The notes: a model not told the origin generated them from the letters alone. 34,089 nt of DNA from Zhongshania aquatica (GCF_027257955.1 NZ_JANZNQ010000028.1:1-34089); one strand, 5' to 3'. Shown: positions 1-10,835, counted from the stretch's first letter. Numbers and translations: made by a program.

Positions 1-87
1 GAGTATGCAACCGAGTGGCTTTGGTTTTACAATCATGAACGCCCCCATAAAGCCAACAATGGGAAGCCACCATTGATGGCTGCTTAA
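1..87 (+). CDS. IS3-family transposase (OrfB), C-terminal end only
   Basis: The reading frame is open from the first base and ends at TAA 85-87. It encodes 28 residues with the typical end of an IS3-family DDE integrase core: the phrase FYNHERPHKANNGKPP followed by a short tail. This block lies just after the catalytic Glu in that family. The gene starts outside the window, so neither the DDE residues nor the OrfA partner can be checked. The next gene on the same strand begins 25 bases downstream and lacks its N-terminal half, which fits insertion of the element into it. Family assignment is from the motif and is fairly sure; the subgroup is not determined. Confidence 0.85.
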   Translation, partial: EYATEWLWFYNHERPHKANNGKPPLMAA

Positions 88-127
88 CTTCTACTTTGAG
101 CATCAGCTAAAAATGGGAGGATTACCT
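1..127 (+). mobile_element. Right end of an IS3-family insertion sequence
   Basis: This is the terminal part of the element: the last 29 codons of the transposase (stop included) and a short non-coding tail. The exact right inverted repeat cannot be fixed because the left end is outside the window. The tail around 105-127 (ending near GGGAGGATTACC) is the likely terminal repeat, since the kinase-like coding sequence begins immediately after it. The boundary is uncertain by about 10 bases. Confidence 0.6.
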
Positions 128-1591
128 ATTGAGCAATCTCAAGAACAATTATCTAAATTACAAAAGAAAATAATAATAGTATCTAGCTCTATTGGGGCTA
201 TATCAATATTTTTTTGTATTCTTATAGCCTATATCATTAGTCGTAGGTTATCGAAACCATTGGCAGATATTAATATTTTTACAAAAAATATAGCCGCAGG
301 AAAATTAGGCAGTCGTTTAGTAGTAAAAAGTGAAGGCGAACTGGCAGAGCTTCAAAATCATATTAATGAAATGGCAACAAGCTTAGAAGGACAGCAACTG
401 GAGTTAACGAATCGGCTTGCTCAATTGCAAATAGCAAAAACTGAAGCCGAGGCTGCTAATCATGCAAAGAGCTTATTTCTAGCAACAATGACCCACGAAC
501 TTCGAACGCCAATGAATGGTGCGCTCGGTATGTTACAACTTTTATCAACGACACCATTAAATAAAGAACAGAACAACTACATAGAAATAGCCAAAAATTC
601 TAGTGAACACTTACTCAATATCGTCAACAATATATTGGACTTCTCTAAAATCGAAAAGGGCGATCTAAAACTCGCTAATCGTCTTTATTCTCCGGCGCTT
701 CTATTCGATCTATTACTTACTCCGCTTGCTTTTGATGCTAAAAATAGAGGTATTGATTTTAAATACAGTGTCGGCTCGGAACTAAACGGTATCAAAGTTT
801 ATGGCGACGACACGAGAATTAGGCAAATCATTTTAAACCTTGTCTCTAACGCCGTTAAATTCACTCATGACGGAAACATTACAATTACTCTTCACGGTAA
901 AGAAATTGATTCTAATCGACAGCAAATAACCCTTGTCGTAACCGACACAGGAATCGGTATAAACCAGGATGATCACCAAATAATTTTTGACAGCTTTCGC
1001 CAAGCAGATGGATCTAATCACCGTCGCTATGGTGGCTCAGGACTCGGTTTAGCAATAGTTAAAAGACTCTGCGAACTCATGGAAGCAAAGATCAGTTTCG
1101 AAAGTGAACTAGGGGTGGGTACGCAGTTCACTGTTCAATGGGTTTGCGCTTACGAACGACAATGTATTCATGCCCAAACCGATATCAACGAGACCACAGA
1201 TAGTCTGAATGGCAAAAAAGTACTTATTGTCGAGGACAATCCTGTAAATCAAATGCTAGTGGCAAACATTGTTAAACGCTGGAACATGGAAGCCATTACC
1301 GCAAATAACGGAGAAGAGTGCCTTAAACAGTTAAATGATCACTCGATTGATATCATCCTGATGGATCTACAAATGCCAATCATGGATGGTTACGAGGCCT
1401 GCAAATATATTCGCCTAAATCCAGCGTTTTCTAGCCTTCCTATTATTGCTTTGACAGCAAATAACTTCCAAGAGGACAAAGATCACTGCTTTGCTGTTGG
1501 AATGAATGACTTTTTAAGTAAACCTGTCTCACTCAATATCTTAAAAGACAAAATCACGTTCTGGCTATCCACAAACGGAAGCATAAACTAG
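113..1591 (+). CDS. Hybrid sensor histidine kinase, sensor half missing (IS-truncated)
   Basis: Membrane-bound two-component kinase of 492 aa as read. Order of domains: one transmembrane helix (about 19-42), HAMP linker (about 43-95), a HisKA dimerisation domain with phospho-acceptor His in MTHELRTPMNG (about 127-137), and an HATPase domain with N-box VSNAVKF, DTGIGI and GGSGLGLAI. The C-terminal receiver domain has VEDNPVNQ, phospho-acceptor Asp in LMDLQMPIMDG and Lys in LSKP. No HPt domain follows. Family members normally have a first TM helix and a periplasmic sensor before this TM; here the frame runs straight into the end of the IS3 element. The ATG at 113, with GGGAGG just inside it, probably belongs to the insertion sequence, so the true N-terminus is lost. 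The remnant could still make a membrane-anchored, signal-blind kinase. It is AT-rich compared with the genes to its right. Confidence 0.85.
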   Translation: MGGLPIEQSQEQLSKLQKKIIIVSSSIGAISIFFCILIAYIISRRLSKPLADINIFTKNIAAGKLGSRLVVKSEGELAELQNHINEMATSLEGQQLELTNRLAQLQIAKTEAEAANHAKSLFLATMTHELRTPMNGALGMLQLLSTTPLNKEQNNYIEIAKNSSEHLLNIVNNILDFSKIEKGDLKLANRLYSPALLFDLLLTPLAFDAKNRGIDFKYSVGSELNGIKVYGDDTRIRQIILNLVSNAVKFTHDGNITITLHGKEIDSNRQQITLVVTDTGIGINQDDHQIIFDSFRQADGSNHRRYGGSGLGLAIVKRLCELMEAKISFESELGVGTQFTVQWVCAYERQCIHAQTDINETTDSLNGKKVLIVEDNPVNQMLVANIVKRWNMEAITANNGEECLKQLNDHSIDIILMDLQMPIMDGYEACKYIRLNPAFSSLPIIALTANNFQEDKDHCFAVGMNDFLSKPVSLNILKDKITFWLSTNGSIN

Positions 1592-1890
1592 GCCTAAGGA
1601 TGTGGATAACTAGCCCGAGAAATGGCAGTTACCCACAAGTAAAATTAAAGTGCCAACTTACCCACAATTCATCCACCGAAGTTCAGCACGATTCTGACAC
1701 CTTACTTGTGGATAAAACACCAAGTTATCATCTAACAAATTTTTTTAAATTCAATAACTTAATATAGTTACTAACAAAATAGTGCTTCTTAATAATTATA
1801 TTAAGTATAAAGAACTAAGATAATTTAAAGAGATATAAACATTAATTATAAAGAAAACATAACTGATTAAATATTCACCAATTCATTGCA
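1565..1890. other. Putative chromosomal replication origin (oriC)
   Basis: This stretch covers the end of the kinase gene and the gene-free gap before mnmG. Two perfect DnaA boxes (TTATCCACA on the minus strand) lie at 1601-1609 and 1707-1715. One-mismatch boxes lie at 1565-1573 (CTATCCACA), 1629-1637 and 1658-1666 (both TTACCCACA). All are within 151 bases. They are followed by a long run (about 1730-1885) made almost only of A and T, which would serve as the unwinding element. The position directly upstream of mnmG (gidA) is a classic gammaproteobacterial origin location. There is no GATC in 1592-1949, unlike E. coli oriC, which suggests no Dam/SeqA control. Origin function is inferred; the origin could instead lie at dnaA elsewhere. 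Confidence 0.7.
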
Positions 1891-1913
1891 GGACTCAGGG
1901 ATACCCGTATAAT
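1886..1913 (+). promoter_or_regulatory. Sigma-70 promoter for mnmG
   Basis: A -35 element TTGCAG (1886-1891) and a perfect -10 TATAAT (1908-1913) are separated by 16 bases. Transcription would start near 1920 and give a leader of about 30 bases before the GTG start of mnmG. The promoter fires away from the AT-rich part of the putative origin, as gidA transcription does in E. coli. Confidence 0.65.
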
Positions 1914-1949
1914 TTCGCTCCTTCTCATTTACTTCGTATTAGGTGTCTC

Positions 1950-3842
1950 GTGGATTATCCGCAGCATTTCGACGTTATAGTCATCGGTGGTGGTCACGCT
2001 GGTACAGAGGCAGCCCTTGCGGCTGCTCGTATGGGCTGTGCAACCCTATTATTGACCCACAATATCGAAACCCTAGGTCAAATGTCTTGTAACCCAGCGA
2101 TTGGGGGCATTGGCAAAAGTCATCTCGTAAAAGAGATTGATGCCTTAGGTGGCGCTATGGCTAAAGCTACTGACCTTGGTGGTATTCAATTTAGAGTACT
2201 AAACGCGCGTAAAGGCCCAGCAGTTCGCGCTACTCGCGCGCAAGCTGACCGAGTGCTTTACAAAGCCGCAATACGCTCAATTTTAGAAAATCAGGAAAAT
2301 TTGGCCATTTTCCAACAAGCCGTAGACGATTTAATTGTTGAGAATGAAGAAATACGCGGTGTTGTAACCAATATCGGACTACGTTTCTTCGCTAAAGCTG
2401 TCGTATTAACCGCGGGAACCTTTCTTGGTGGAAAGATCCATATAGGTTTAGATAATCACAGTGGCGGTAGAGCCGGTGATCCGCCTTCGTTAGCTTTAGC
2501 ACAAAGATTGAGAGAACTACCATTTCGCGTTGACCGCCTAAAAACAGGTACTCCACCACGAATCGACGCTAAATCAGTTAATTTTGACGGTCTAGAAGCT
2601 CAATGGGGAGACACACCGCGCCCAGTTATGTCGTATTTAGGTAATCAGCGACAACACCCAGAGCAAATGTGTTGTTGGATTACCCACACTAATGAACAAA
2701 CACACGAGATTATTCGTGGCGGACTAGATCGCTCTCCAATGTACACCGGTGTAATCGAAGGTATTGGCCCCCGTTACTGCCCGTCGATTGAAGATAAAGT
2801 CCACCGTTTTGCTGATAAGAATTCCCATCAAGTGTTTATCGAGCCAGAAGGCTTAAATACTCATGAACTCTATCCTAATGGCATATCCACAAGTCTTCCA
2901 TTTGATGTGCAGTTGAATCTGGTTAGATCGATAAAAGGGTTTGAGAATGCGCATATGACCCGCCCAGGCTATGCCATTGAATATGATTTTTTTGAACCGC
3001 GTGATTTAAAGTATTCTCTGGAAACCAAATTTATCTCGGGTTTGTTCTTTGCTGGCCAGATTAATGGCACTACGGGGTACGAAGAAGCGGCGGCACAGGG
3101 TTTACTGGCAGGTGCTAACGCCGCGCTATTGGCACAAGGCAAAGAAGCATGGTGCCCACGTCGAGATGAAGCTTACATTGGTGTGCTAGTCGATGACTTA
3201 ATCACCATGGGTACTCGTGAACCCTACAGAATGTTCACTTCTCGGGCGGAATACCGTCTGTTATTGCGAGAGGACAACGCCGACCAGCGCTTAACTGAAA
3301 AAGGTCGTGAACTTGGTCTTGTCGATGATACGCGGTGGTCATCTTTTTCTGAGAAAAGAGAAAATATAGAACATGAACGCTCGCGATTAGCTGGTTTTTG
3401 GGTGCAGCCAGGCAGTGCAGCAGCTGTTTCGTTGGAAGCAAAAATAGAAAGGCCGCTCAGTCATGAGTACAACTTATTAGAGCTGCTTAAACGACCTGAA
3501 CTCAAATATGCAGATCTAGCTCCGCTGGTAGAAAGTCCAGAAAATGCCGTTAGCGAGCAAGTTGCTGAGCAAATAGAGATAGGTGTGAAATATGCTGGCT
3601 ATATCGATAGACAGCAAGATGAAATAGATCGTTTGCGTCGCTACGAAAATACTCGGTTGCCCATAGAATTTGATTACAGCAACATAGAAGGCTTGTCGAA
3701 CGAAGTAAAACAGAAGCTCAGCAATACCCGTCCGCAAACCTTGGCGCAGGCGTCAAGAATTCCCGGTGTAACGCCTGCGGCTGTGTCTTTACTATTGATT
3801 TACATGAAAAAACGTGGACTGTTAGATAGGAAATCCGCCTGA
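1950..3842 (+). CDS. mnmG: tRNA uridine-5-carboxymethylaminomethyl modification enzyme, large subunit
   Basis: MnmG (GidA) works with MnmE to place the cmnm5 group on U34 of tRNAs reading two-fold degenerate codons, using FAD, NADH and methylenetetrahydrofolate. The 630-residue length matches the family. The FAD-binding GGGHAG lies at residues 13-18. Characteristic family blocks follow: [21 protein letters not shown], the TGTPPR segment, FEPRDL, and [12 protein letters not shown]. The C-terminal helical part ends with [10 protein letters not shown]. The start is the GTG at 1950, preceded by a weak AGGTG. The stop TGA directly abuts the GTG start of rsmG, so the two are translationally coupled. 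mnmE, the usual upstream neighbour in related genomes, is not in the window. Confidence 0.98.
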   Translation: MDYPQHFDVIVIGGGHAGTEAALAAARMGCATLLLTHNIETLGQMSCNPAIGGIGKSHLVKEIDALGGAMAKATDLGGIQFRVLNARKGPAVRATRAQADRVLYKAAIRSILENQENLAIFQQAVDDLIVENEEIRGVVTNIGLRFFAKAVVLTAGTFLGGKIHIGLDNHSGGRAGDPPSLALAQRLRELPFRVDRLKTGTPPRIDAKSVNFDGLEAQWGDTPRPVMSYLGNQRQHPEQMCCWITHTNEQTHEIIRGGLDRSPMYTGVIEGIGPRYCPSIEDKVHRFADKNSHQVFIEPEGLNTHELYPNGISTSLPFDVQLNLVRSIKGFENAHMTRPGYAIEYDFFEPRDLKYSLETKFISGLFFAGQINGTTGYEEAAAQGLLAGANAALLAQGKEAWCPRRDEAYIGVLVDDLITMGTREPYRMFTSRAEYRLLLREDNADQRLTEKGRELGLVDDTRWSSFSEKRENIEHERSRLAGFWVQPGSAAAVSLEAKIERPLSHEYNLLELLKRPELKYADLAPLVESPENAVSEQVAEQIEIGVKYAGYIDRQQDEIDRLRRYENTRLPIEFDYSNIEGLSNEVKQKLSNTRPQTLAQASRIPGVTPAAVSLLLIYMKKRGLLDRKSA

Positions 3843-4469
3843 GTGGACGGCATTAGGCAAGAGCTGCAAAACGGAATAGCAGCCTTAAAGTTAGTGGTTA
3901 GCGATCAACAATGTAACTTATTGATCGACTATCTGAATTTATTGCAAAAATGGAACCGTGCATACAACCTCACCGCGATTAGAGATCCCCGCGCGATGGT
4001 GAGCAAGCACCTTTTGGATAGCTTAAGCATTGCGCCCTATATCACCGCTGAACGTTGGCTGGATGTGGGTACGGGTGCGGGTTTACCCGGTATACCGTTG
4101 GCGATTTTGTTTCCAGAAAAGCAATTTGCGTTATTGGACAGCAACGGCAAAAAAACGCGCTTTTTAATTGAGGCGCGTCAACAGCTTAAGCTTCACAATG
4201 TGAGTATTCATTCCGAGCGTGTTGAGCTTTTTCAGCCAGATGCGCTTTACGATGGTATATTGTCGCGGGCTTTCGCGTCGTTGCTTGATATGGTGAACGG
4301 CTGCGAAAATCACTTAAAGCCAGATGGTTGCCTCTATGCGATGAAGGGAGTTTTTCCAGAGTCGGAGTTGAGTCAACTTCCAAAACACTTTATCGTCGAG
4401 CATTCTTACTCGTTGTCAGTGCCAAATGTACACGAAGCGAGACATCTTTTGGTGCTTGCTCGCGGCTGA
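3843..4469 (+). CDS. rsmG: 16S rRNA (guanine527-N7)-methyltransferase
   Basis: RsmG (GidB) methylates N7 of G527 of 16S rRNA using S-adenosylmethionine. The 208 residues match the family. The N-terminal LLQKWNRAYNLTAI is a hallmark. The SAM-binding loop is WLDVGTGAGLPGIPLA (about residue 70 on), followed by the acidic LLDSNGKK motif that contacts SAM. A later LSRAFASL block also fits. GTG start at 3843 with no gap after mnmG; the 37-base gap to parA has AAGGAAAA as ribosome-binding sequence for parA. The mnmG-rsmG pair is conserved across bacteria. Confidence 0.97.
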   Translation: MDGIRQELQNGIAALKLVVSDQQCNLLIDYLNLLQKWNRAYNLTAIRDPRAMVSKHLLDSLSIAPYITAERWLDVGTGAGLPGIPLAILFPEKQFALLDSNGKKTRFLIEARQQLKLHNVSIHSERVELFQPDALYDGILSRAFASLLDMVNGCENHLKPDGCLYAMKGVFPESELSQLPKHFIVEHSYSLSVPNVHEARHLLVLARG

Positions 4470-4506
4470 ACCACTGGTTTCAAAGTAAAACTTAAGGAAA
4501 ATCCCT

Positions 4507-5328
4507 GTGGCCAAGGTATACGCAATTACCAATCAGAAAGGTGGTGTCGGTAAAACGACGACCAGCGTGAATCTGGCCGCGTCCTTAGCCGCAACGAAAC
4601 GTCGGATTCTTTTAGTCGACCTTGACCCTCAAGGTAATGCCACAATGGGATGTGGTATTGATAAAAGTAGCCTTGAGTATTCGGTATACGACGTGCTGGT
4701 TGCCAGTAAACCCATCAGTGAATGTGTGGTATATGCCCCAGAATGTGGGTTTTCTATTCTACCCTCAAACCAAGATCTGACTGCGGCGGAAGTTGAATTA
4801 ATAAACGAAATTGGTCGAGAGTTTCGCCTGCGGGAAGCACTCGCCATGGTTGCTGACCAATATGACTATATTTTGATAGATTGCCCGCCATCATTAAACA
4901 TGCTTACAGTGAATGCTCTCGCGGCTTCAACCGGTGTCGTAATTCCGATGCAGTGTGAGTACTACGCATTAGAAGGCTTGAGCGCCTTGATCAATACCGT
5001 TAATCGCGTAAAACAATTAATAAACCCCGGGCTAGAAATTGAGGGTATTTTGCGCACCATGTATGACGGGCGTAATGGTTTGACTAATCAAGTGACTGAC
5101 GAGTTACGGCGCCACTTTGGGAATAAGGTTTACAGTACCGTTATTCCTCGCAATGTCCGCTTAGCGGAAGCACCCAGCCACGGTTTGCCTATATTATTTT
5201 ATGATAAGCAATCTAAGGGCGCGTTGGCGTATTTGGCATTAGCCGGGGAAGTACTACGTCGAGCGGCGGCAGTAGAAACTGGGGCTGATGTAAGCACTAA
5301 CTCACAGGCTGAACAGATTCATGGTTAA
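4507..5328 (+). CDS. parA: Chromosome partitioning ATPase ParA (Soj)
   Basis: Walker-type ATPase that binds DNA non-specifically when ATP-loaded and moves ParB-parS complexes to separate new origins. 273 residues. The deviant Walker A KGGVGKTT is at 11-18, the A' motif DLDPQGN at 38-44, and the Walker B segment is ILIDCPPSLN near 122-131. There is no N-terminal HTH, as expected for chromosomal rather than type Ia plasmid ParA. GTG start with an upstream AAGGAAAA. The 3' end overlaps parB by 8 bases. The location about 2.6 kb from the candidate origin is the usual one. Confidence 0.96.
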   Translation: MAKVYAITNQKGGVGKTTTSVNLAASLAATKRRILLVDLDPQGNATMGCGIDKSSLEYSVYDVLVASKPISECVVYAPECGFSILPSNQDLTAAEVELINEIGREFRLREALAMVADQYDYILIDCPPSLNMLTVNALAASTGVVIPMQCEYYALEGLSALINTVNRVKQLINPGLEIEGILRTMYDGRNGLTNQVTDELRRHFGNKVYSTVIPRNVRLAEAPSHGLPILFYDKQSKGALAYLALAGEVLRRAAAVETGADVSTNSQAEQIHG

Positions 5329-6256
5329 AAAAAGAGGATTAGGTCGTGGGCTTGACGCGTTATTGGGTGCGTCGGCAACACCGGTAGCTATCAACACCGA
5401 CTTGGATAATACAAATACGGCTCAAGGTGTTGAGACTACTGCTGCTTCAGACGCCGCAACGGCAGAATCGCGCGACGGTACCTTGCGTAACCTTCCCGTG
5501 GAGTTTATGCAGCGTGGTCGTTATCAGCCGCGCCGAGATATGCAGCCAGAAGCGTTAGAAGAGCTGGCGAATTCAATACGTTCACAGGGTATTATGCAAC
5601 CGATTGTGGTTCGCCCTATTGAAGGTGGTCGCTACGAAATTATTGCTGGCGAGCGTCGTTGGCGCGCATCTCAATTAGCAGGATTAGATTCGGTACCGGC
5701 TTTAATCCGCGATGTGGCGGACGAAGCTGCCGCTGCCATGGCCCTGATTGAGAATTTACAGCGCGAAGATCTAAACCCCATGGAAGAAGCATTAGCCATG
5801 GTGCGTTTACAGAAAGAATTTGAGTTAACACACGCTGAAATTGCGCAGTTGGTGGGTAAATCTCGAACTACAATCACCAATTTACTTCGTCTTACCGGGC
5901 TTAGAGAAGAAGTTCAAAGGCTGTTAGAAAATGGCGATATAGAAATGGGGCATGCGCGGGCCCTACTCGGTGTGGTTCAAGAGCAGCAATCCGCAGCGGC
6001 ATCGACAGTAGTTAGCAAAGGTCTGTCTGTACGCCAAACAGAAGCACTGGTTAGACGTTTGGCAGAAGAACAGCTGCAAGGAAAATCGACAAAGTCGGTC
6101 GCACTTGATCCCGATATAAAACAACTCCAAGAAAGTTTATCTGAACGCTTGGGCTCGCCAGTATCCATTCAGCACACCGCAAAAGGCCGCGGGACTCTAA
6201 CGATTAAATATACAAACCTTGATGAGCTAGACGGTATTTTAAATCACATAAAATAG
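5321..6256 (+). CDS. parB: Chromosome partitioning protein ParB (Spo0J), CTPase clamp
   Basis: ParB binds parS sites near the origin and slides on DNA as a CTP-dependent clamp, recruiting ParA. 311 residues. The basic N-terminus KKRGLGRGLDALLG (ParA-stimulating segment) is followed by a low-complexity Thr/Ala linker (about 20-52). The CTP-binding N domain has RYQPRR and GERRWR (110-115), then the helix-turn-helix region IAQLVGKSRTTITNLLRL and a C-terminal dimerisation domain. It overlaps parA by 8 bases. A short palindrome (CTACAT/ATGTAG, 6285-6297) follows it but is too small to call a firm terminator. No parS palindrome was seen in the window. Confidence 0.96.
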   Translation: MVKKRGLGRGLDALLGASATPVAINTDLDNTNTAQGVETTAASDAATAESRDGTLRNLPVEFMQRGRYQPRRDMQPEALEELANSIRSQGIMQPIVVRPIEGGRYEIIAGERRWRASQLAGLDSVPALIRDVADEAAAAMALIENLQREDLNPMEEALAMVRLQKEFELTHAEIAQLVGKSRTTITNLLRLTGLREEVQRLLENGDIEMGHARALLGVVQEQQSAAASTVVSKGLSVRQTEALVRRLAEEQLQGKSTKSVALDPDIKQLQESLSERLGSPVSIQHTAKGRGTLTIKYTNLDELDGILNHIK

Positions 6257-6404
6257 CGTATTTTGTGCACAGTGAAATAAAACCCTACATTATGTAGTGC
6301 TTTTAATTAAAAAGTAGTGATGGAATTTAGATAAATTATTGATTGTTAGGGGTTAAATAGATTTGGTGAATATATGACATATAATTCATAAGCACTTAAA
6401 TCGG

Positions 6405-6433
6405 TTGAACATTAACCATATTACCCCTATAAT
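6405..6433 (+). promoter_or_regulatory. Sigma-70 promoter of the ATP synthase operon
   Basis: TTGAAC (6405-6410) and a perfect TATAAT (6428-6433) are spaced by 17 bases. Predicted transcription start is near 6440. This decides the start of atpI: an in-frame TTG at 6405 lies inside the promoter itself, so the ATG at 6501 is the real start, leaving a leader of about 60 bases. Confidence 0.75.
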
Positions 6434-6500
6434 TCGCCCCGTTTTTTGGACAAGCAGTACGAGCACTAAATCGGCCTTTTTTGGCAATAGCGGTGACACT

Positions 6501-6920
6501 ATGACAGCAGAAAATGAGCGGAGAATTCCGCGAGCTGTTCATAAAGTACCCACACCGCCGATACTGAAAATATACGGTTTTCAATGCGCGCTTGTGCTAC
6601 TAGCCAGTGTCATGCTGATTCCCCTGGATAAGGTTACGGCCTATTCCGCAGTTATCGGGGGAATGATTTCCGTTGTGCCGAATGCTTATTTCGCGCGCCA
6701 AGTATTTCGTTACGCTGGCGCGGCTTTCGCACGTGAAGTCACTCGGTCTTTTTATCGAGGTGAATCCGGAAAATTCGTGACAACAGTAGCAATGTTCGCA
6801 GCAACGTTTGCGTTAGTTCAGCCATTACAGGTGTTTGTTTTATTTATCGCATATCTAATCGTTATGCTGCTAAACGCTGTAATACTTGCCCGCTATGCTG
6901 GGCTTGGTAAAAAGATTTGA
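6501..6920 (+). CDS. atpI: ATP synthase assembly/accessory protein I
   Basis: Small membrane protein that heads atp operons and helps assemble the c-ring. 139 residues from the ATG at 6501. Four hydrophobic segments are visible (about residues 25-44, 48-65, 91-110 and 112-131), and the GGMISVVPNAYFARQVFRY stretch is typical of the proteobacterial AtpI family. The frame is open further upstream to a TTG at 6405, but that codon is in the promoter. The ribosome-binding sequence before 6501 is weak (GGTGAC). It is followed by atpB after 38 bases. Confidence 0.9.
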   Translation: MTAENERRIPRAVHKVPTPPILKIYGFQCALVLLASVMLIPLDKVTAYSAVIGGMISVVPNAYFARQVFRYAGAAFAREVTRSFYRGESGKFVTTVAMFAATFALVQPLQVFVLFIAYLIVMLLNAVILARYAGLGKKI

Positions 6921-6955
6921 AAATTTGGTCAACGCGTTAACTTATACGAGAGTGA

Positions 6956-7897
<942 letters not shown>

Positions 7898-7913
7898 TTA
7901 CCATTTTTATTAA

Positions 7914-8180
<267 letters not shown>

Positions 8181-8233
8181 TTGCACGCAGCTAAAAAACA
8201 CCAACAGCAAATTCATACAGCAGAGGTATCGGC

Positions 8234-8704
8234 GTGAATATTAATCTCACACTGATTGGACAATCGATCAGCTTTCTGTTCTTTGTATGGTTCTCCTACA
8301 AATTTGTATGGGGTGCCATTCGTACAGCGATGGATGAGCGTGAAAAGCAAATCGCTGATGGTCTGGATGCTGCGGATCGCGCGGGTCGTGATCTTGAGTT
8401 AGCTCAAGAAAAGGCGACTAAGCAATTACGCGAAGCCAAATTAGAAGCATCAGGCATTATTGATGCAGCTAATAAACGTGCCAGCCAGATCGTTGAAGAA
8501 GCGAAAGACGTAGCACGAACTGAAGGCGAACGCCTGAAAGCAGCTGCCGAAGCACAGATTGAGCAAGACGTGAACCGCGCGAAAGAACAGCTGCGTTCAC
8601 AAGTTGCCAAGCTTGCTTTAGTGGGTGCTGAAAAAGTGCTTGAAGCATCTATCGATGAGTCTGTTCATAAAGACATGGTCGACAAGCTGGCCGCAAGCCT
8701 TTAA
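8234..8704 (+). CDS. atpF: F1Fo ATP synthase subunit b (peripheral stalk)
   Basis: Stator subunit that links subunit a in the membrane to delta/alpha in F1. 156 residues, the E. coli length. One N-terminal membrane helix (about 5-25) is followed by a long Ala/Glu/Lys-rich helix with heptad character that forms the dimeric stalk; DEREKQIADGLDAADRA is the typical tether region. GTG start with AGAGG 10 bases upstream. Confidence 0.96.
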   Translation: MNINLTLIGQSISFLFFVWFSYKFVWGAIRTAMDEREKQIADGLDAADRAGRDLELAQEKATKQLREAKLEASGIIDAANKRASQIVEEAKDVARTEGERLKAAAEAQIEQDVNRAKEQLRSQVAKLALVGAEKVLEASIDESVHKDMVDKLAASL

Positions 8705-8716
8705 GCGAGGTTGATC

Positions 8717-9253
8717 ATGGCGGAATTAAGCACAACAGCTAGACCCTATGCCAAAGCGGCTTTCGAGCATGCATTGGCATCTTCAGCGTTGGCCGAATGG
8801 TCAGCAATGCTGAATACCGCAGCAGCAGTTGCTCAGCAGTCGGGCGTCCAGAAAGTTCTGGGTTCTCCGGCGATGACAACCGCTCAGCAAGCACAGGCAT
8901 TTATTGATGTCTGTGGCGATACATTTAATGCTGGCGGCGAAAATTTCATCAAGATTCTCGCAGAGAATAAACGACTGAGTCTGCTTCCGACTATCAGTGA
9001 GTTGTTCGAGGCGCAGAAGGCCATCCAAGAGCAGACCGTGGATGTAGAATTGACCACCGCGTTTGCGTTGGACACAGCCTCTGAGAAGCATCTTGCCGAA
9101 GTTTTAAGTAAGAAATTGGCTCGCCAAGTAAATGTTCACTCTCACGTAGATGCCCAGTTATTAGGCGGCGTGGTGATAAGAGCAGGTGACTTGGTGATAG
9201 ATGGCTCGGTGCGCGGTCGCTTGGCGAAACTCGCTGAAGCATTAAATTCCTGA
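8717..9253 (+). CDS. atpH: F1Fo ATP synthase subunit delta
   Basis: Peripheral-stalk subunit joining the b dimer to the top of the alpha3beta3 hexamer. 178 residues from the ATG at 8717, which has GCGAGG about 7 bases upstream; an in-frame TTG at 8711 is too close to that sequence to be used. The N-terminal [14 protein letters not shown] and the C-terminal [22 protein letters not shown] are the family signature regions. It lies 12 bases after atpF. Confidence 0.96.
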   Translation: MAELSTTARPYAKAAFEHALASSALAEWSAMLNTAAAVAQQSGVQKVLGSPAMTTAQQAQAFIDVCGDTFNAGGENFIKILAENKRLSLLPTISELFEAQKAIQEQTVDVELTTAFALDTASEKHLAEVLSKKLARQVNVHSHVDAQLLGGVVIRAGDLVIDGSVRGRLAKLAEALNS

Positions 9254-9284
9254 GCGTTTAAAGAATAGGATTGAGGAACAGAGC

Positions 9285-10829
9285 ATGCAGCAACTGAATC
9301 CATCCGAGATTAGCGATATTATCAAACAGCGCATCGACAACTTAGATGTGTCTGCGCAAGCCCAGAACGAGGGCACGGTAGTATCGGTATCTGACGGTAT
9401 CGTACGCATCCACGGTTTGACCGATGTGATGTACGGCGAAATGATCGAGTTTGAAGGTGGCCGTTTTGGTATGGCACTTAACCTTGAACGCGATTCTGTA
9501 GGCGCCGTGGTTCTAGGTGACTACCTTGGTATCGCCGAAGGCCAAACCTGTAAGTGTACTGGTCGTATATTAGAAGTACCGGTTGGTCCGGAATTGCTAG
9601 GTCGCGTTGTTGACGCACTGGGTAACCCTATCGACGGTAAAGGCCCAATTGACGCGAAACTGACTGACGCGATAGAAAAAGTTGCACCTGGTGTAATTTG
9701 GCGTAAATCGGTAGACCAACCAGTTCAGATTGGTCTGAAAGCGGTTGACGCCATGGTACCAATCGGTCGCGGACAGCGTGAGCTGATCATCGGTGACCGT
9801 CAAATTGGTAAAACAGCGATTGCGATCGACGCCATCATTAACCAGAAAGCGTCTGGTATTAAATGTGTGTACGTAGCAATTGGTCAGAAAGCATCTTCTA
9901 TCGCAGCCGTTGTGCGTAAGTTAGAAGAGCACGGCGCAATGGACCACACTGTTGTTGTTGCCGCTACCGCTTCTGATCCAGCATCTATGCAGTTCATCGC
10001 ACCGTTTACTGGTTGTACTATTGGTGAGTACTACCGTGATCGCGGCGAAGACGCACTGATCATTTATGATGATTTGACCAAGCAGGCTTGGGCCTACCGT
10101 CAAATCTCTCTGTTATTGCGTCGTCCACCGGGTCGCGAAGCTTATCCTGGCGACGTTTTTTACCTCCACTCTCGTTTGCTTGAGCGCGCGGCGCGTGTAT
10201 CAGAAGCCTACGTTGAAAAATTCACCAACGGTGAAGTAAAAGGTAAAACAGGTTCATTAACAGCTCTTCCTGTTATCGAAACCCAAGCAGGTGACGTATC
10301 GGCTTTCGTACCGACCAACGTTATCTCTATTACCGACGGTCAGATCTTTGTCGAGACTGACATGTTCAACGCAGGTATTCGTCCTGCAATGAACGCCGGT
10401 ATTTCGGTTTCGCGGGTTGGTGGTGCAGCACAGACTAAGATTATTAAGAAATTGTCTGGTGGTATTCGTACCGCACTTGCTCAGTACCGTGAATTGGCAG
10501 CGTTCTCTCAGTTTGCTTCTGATCTTGATGAAGCAACTAAAGCGCAGCTTTCGCAAGGTGAGCGCGTTACCGAACTGATGAAACAGAAACAATACAGCCC
10601 CCTTAGCATTGCTGATATGGGTCTGTCTTTGTACTGCGCCAACGAAGGCCATTTCAAAAACGTTGAAGTTGCTAAGGTTCTTGATTTTGAATCTGCAATC
10701 TTGTCTTTCGCCAACAGTGAATACGCTGCGGTTATGAAAGAAATCAACGACAGTGGTAACTGGAACGCGGAACTGGAAGGCAAGTTCAAAGAACTCGTTG
10801 AAAAGTTCAAGGCAACTCAGACTTGGTAA
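9285..10829 (+). CDS. atpA: F1Fo ATP synthase subunit alpha
   Basis: Non-catalytic nucleotide-binding subunit of the F1 hexamer. 514 residues (E. coli 513). The Walker A is GDRQIGKTA (about 169-177) and the Walker B region is [12 protein letters not shown]. The arginine finger that reaches into the beta active site lies in [12 protein letters not shown] (about 372-383). It has a good GGAGG-like site (GATTGAGGAAC) 11 bases before ATG. A perfect 10-bp hairpin directly follows the stop, described separately. Confidence 0.98.
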   Translation: MQQLNPSEISDIIKQRIDNLDVSAQAQNEGTVVSVSDGIVRIHGLTDVMYGEMIEFEGGRFGMALNLERDSVGAVVLGDYLGIAEGQTCKCTGRILEVPVGPELLGRVVDALGNPIDGKGPIDAKLTDAIEKVAPGVIWRKSVDQPVQIGLKAVDAMVPIGRGQRELIIGDRQIGKTAIAIDAIINQKASGIKCVYVAIGQKASSIAAVVRKLEEHGAMDHTVVVAATASDPASMQFIAPFTGCTIGEYYRDRGEDALIIYDDLTKQAWAYRQISLLLRRPPGREAYPGDVFYLHSRLLERAARVSEAYVEKFTNGEVKGKTGSLTALPVIETQAGDVSAFVPTNVISITDGQIFVETDMFNAGIRPAMNAGISVSRVGGAAQTKIIKKLSGGIRTALAQYRELAAFSQFASDLDEATKAQLSQGERVTELMKQKQYSPLSIADMGLSLYCANEGHFKNVEVAKVLDFESAILSFANSEYAAVMKEINDSGNWNAELEGKFKELVEKFKATQTW

Positions 10830-10835
10830 GACGTT

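Noticed and set aside
6285-6297. Terminator after parB
   Set aside because: Only a 6-bp AT-rich palindrome with a weak T run; too little to call.
6405-6500. Extended N-terminus for atpI from a TTG at 6405
   Set aside because: The TTG is the -35 box of a strong promoter and the extra 32 residues look unlike AtpI; ATG 6501 fits the family length.
4470-6500. parS site near parA/parB
   Set aside because: No TGTTTCACGTGAAACA-like 16-mer was found by eye in or around the genes.
10257-10652. Long minus-strand frames inside atpA, atpB and atpG
   Set aside because: They are antisense shadows of strongly conserved ATP synthase genes.
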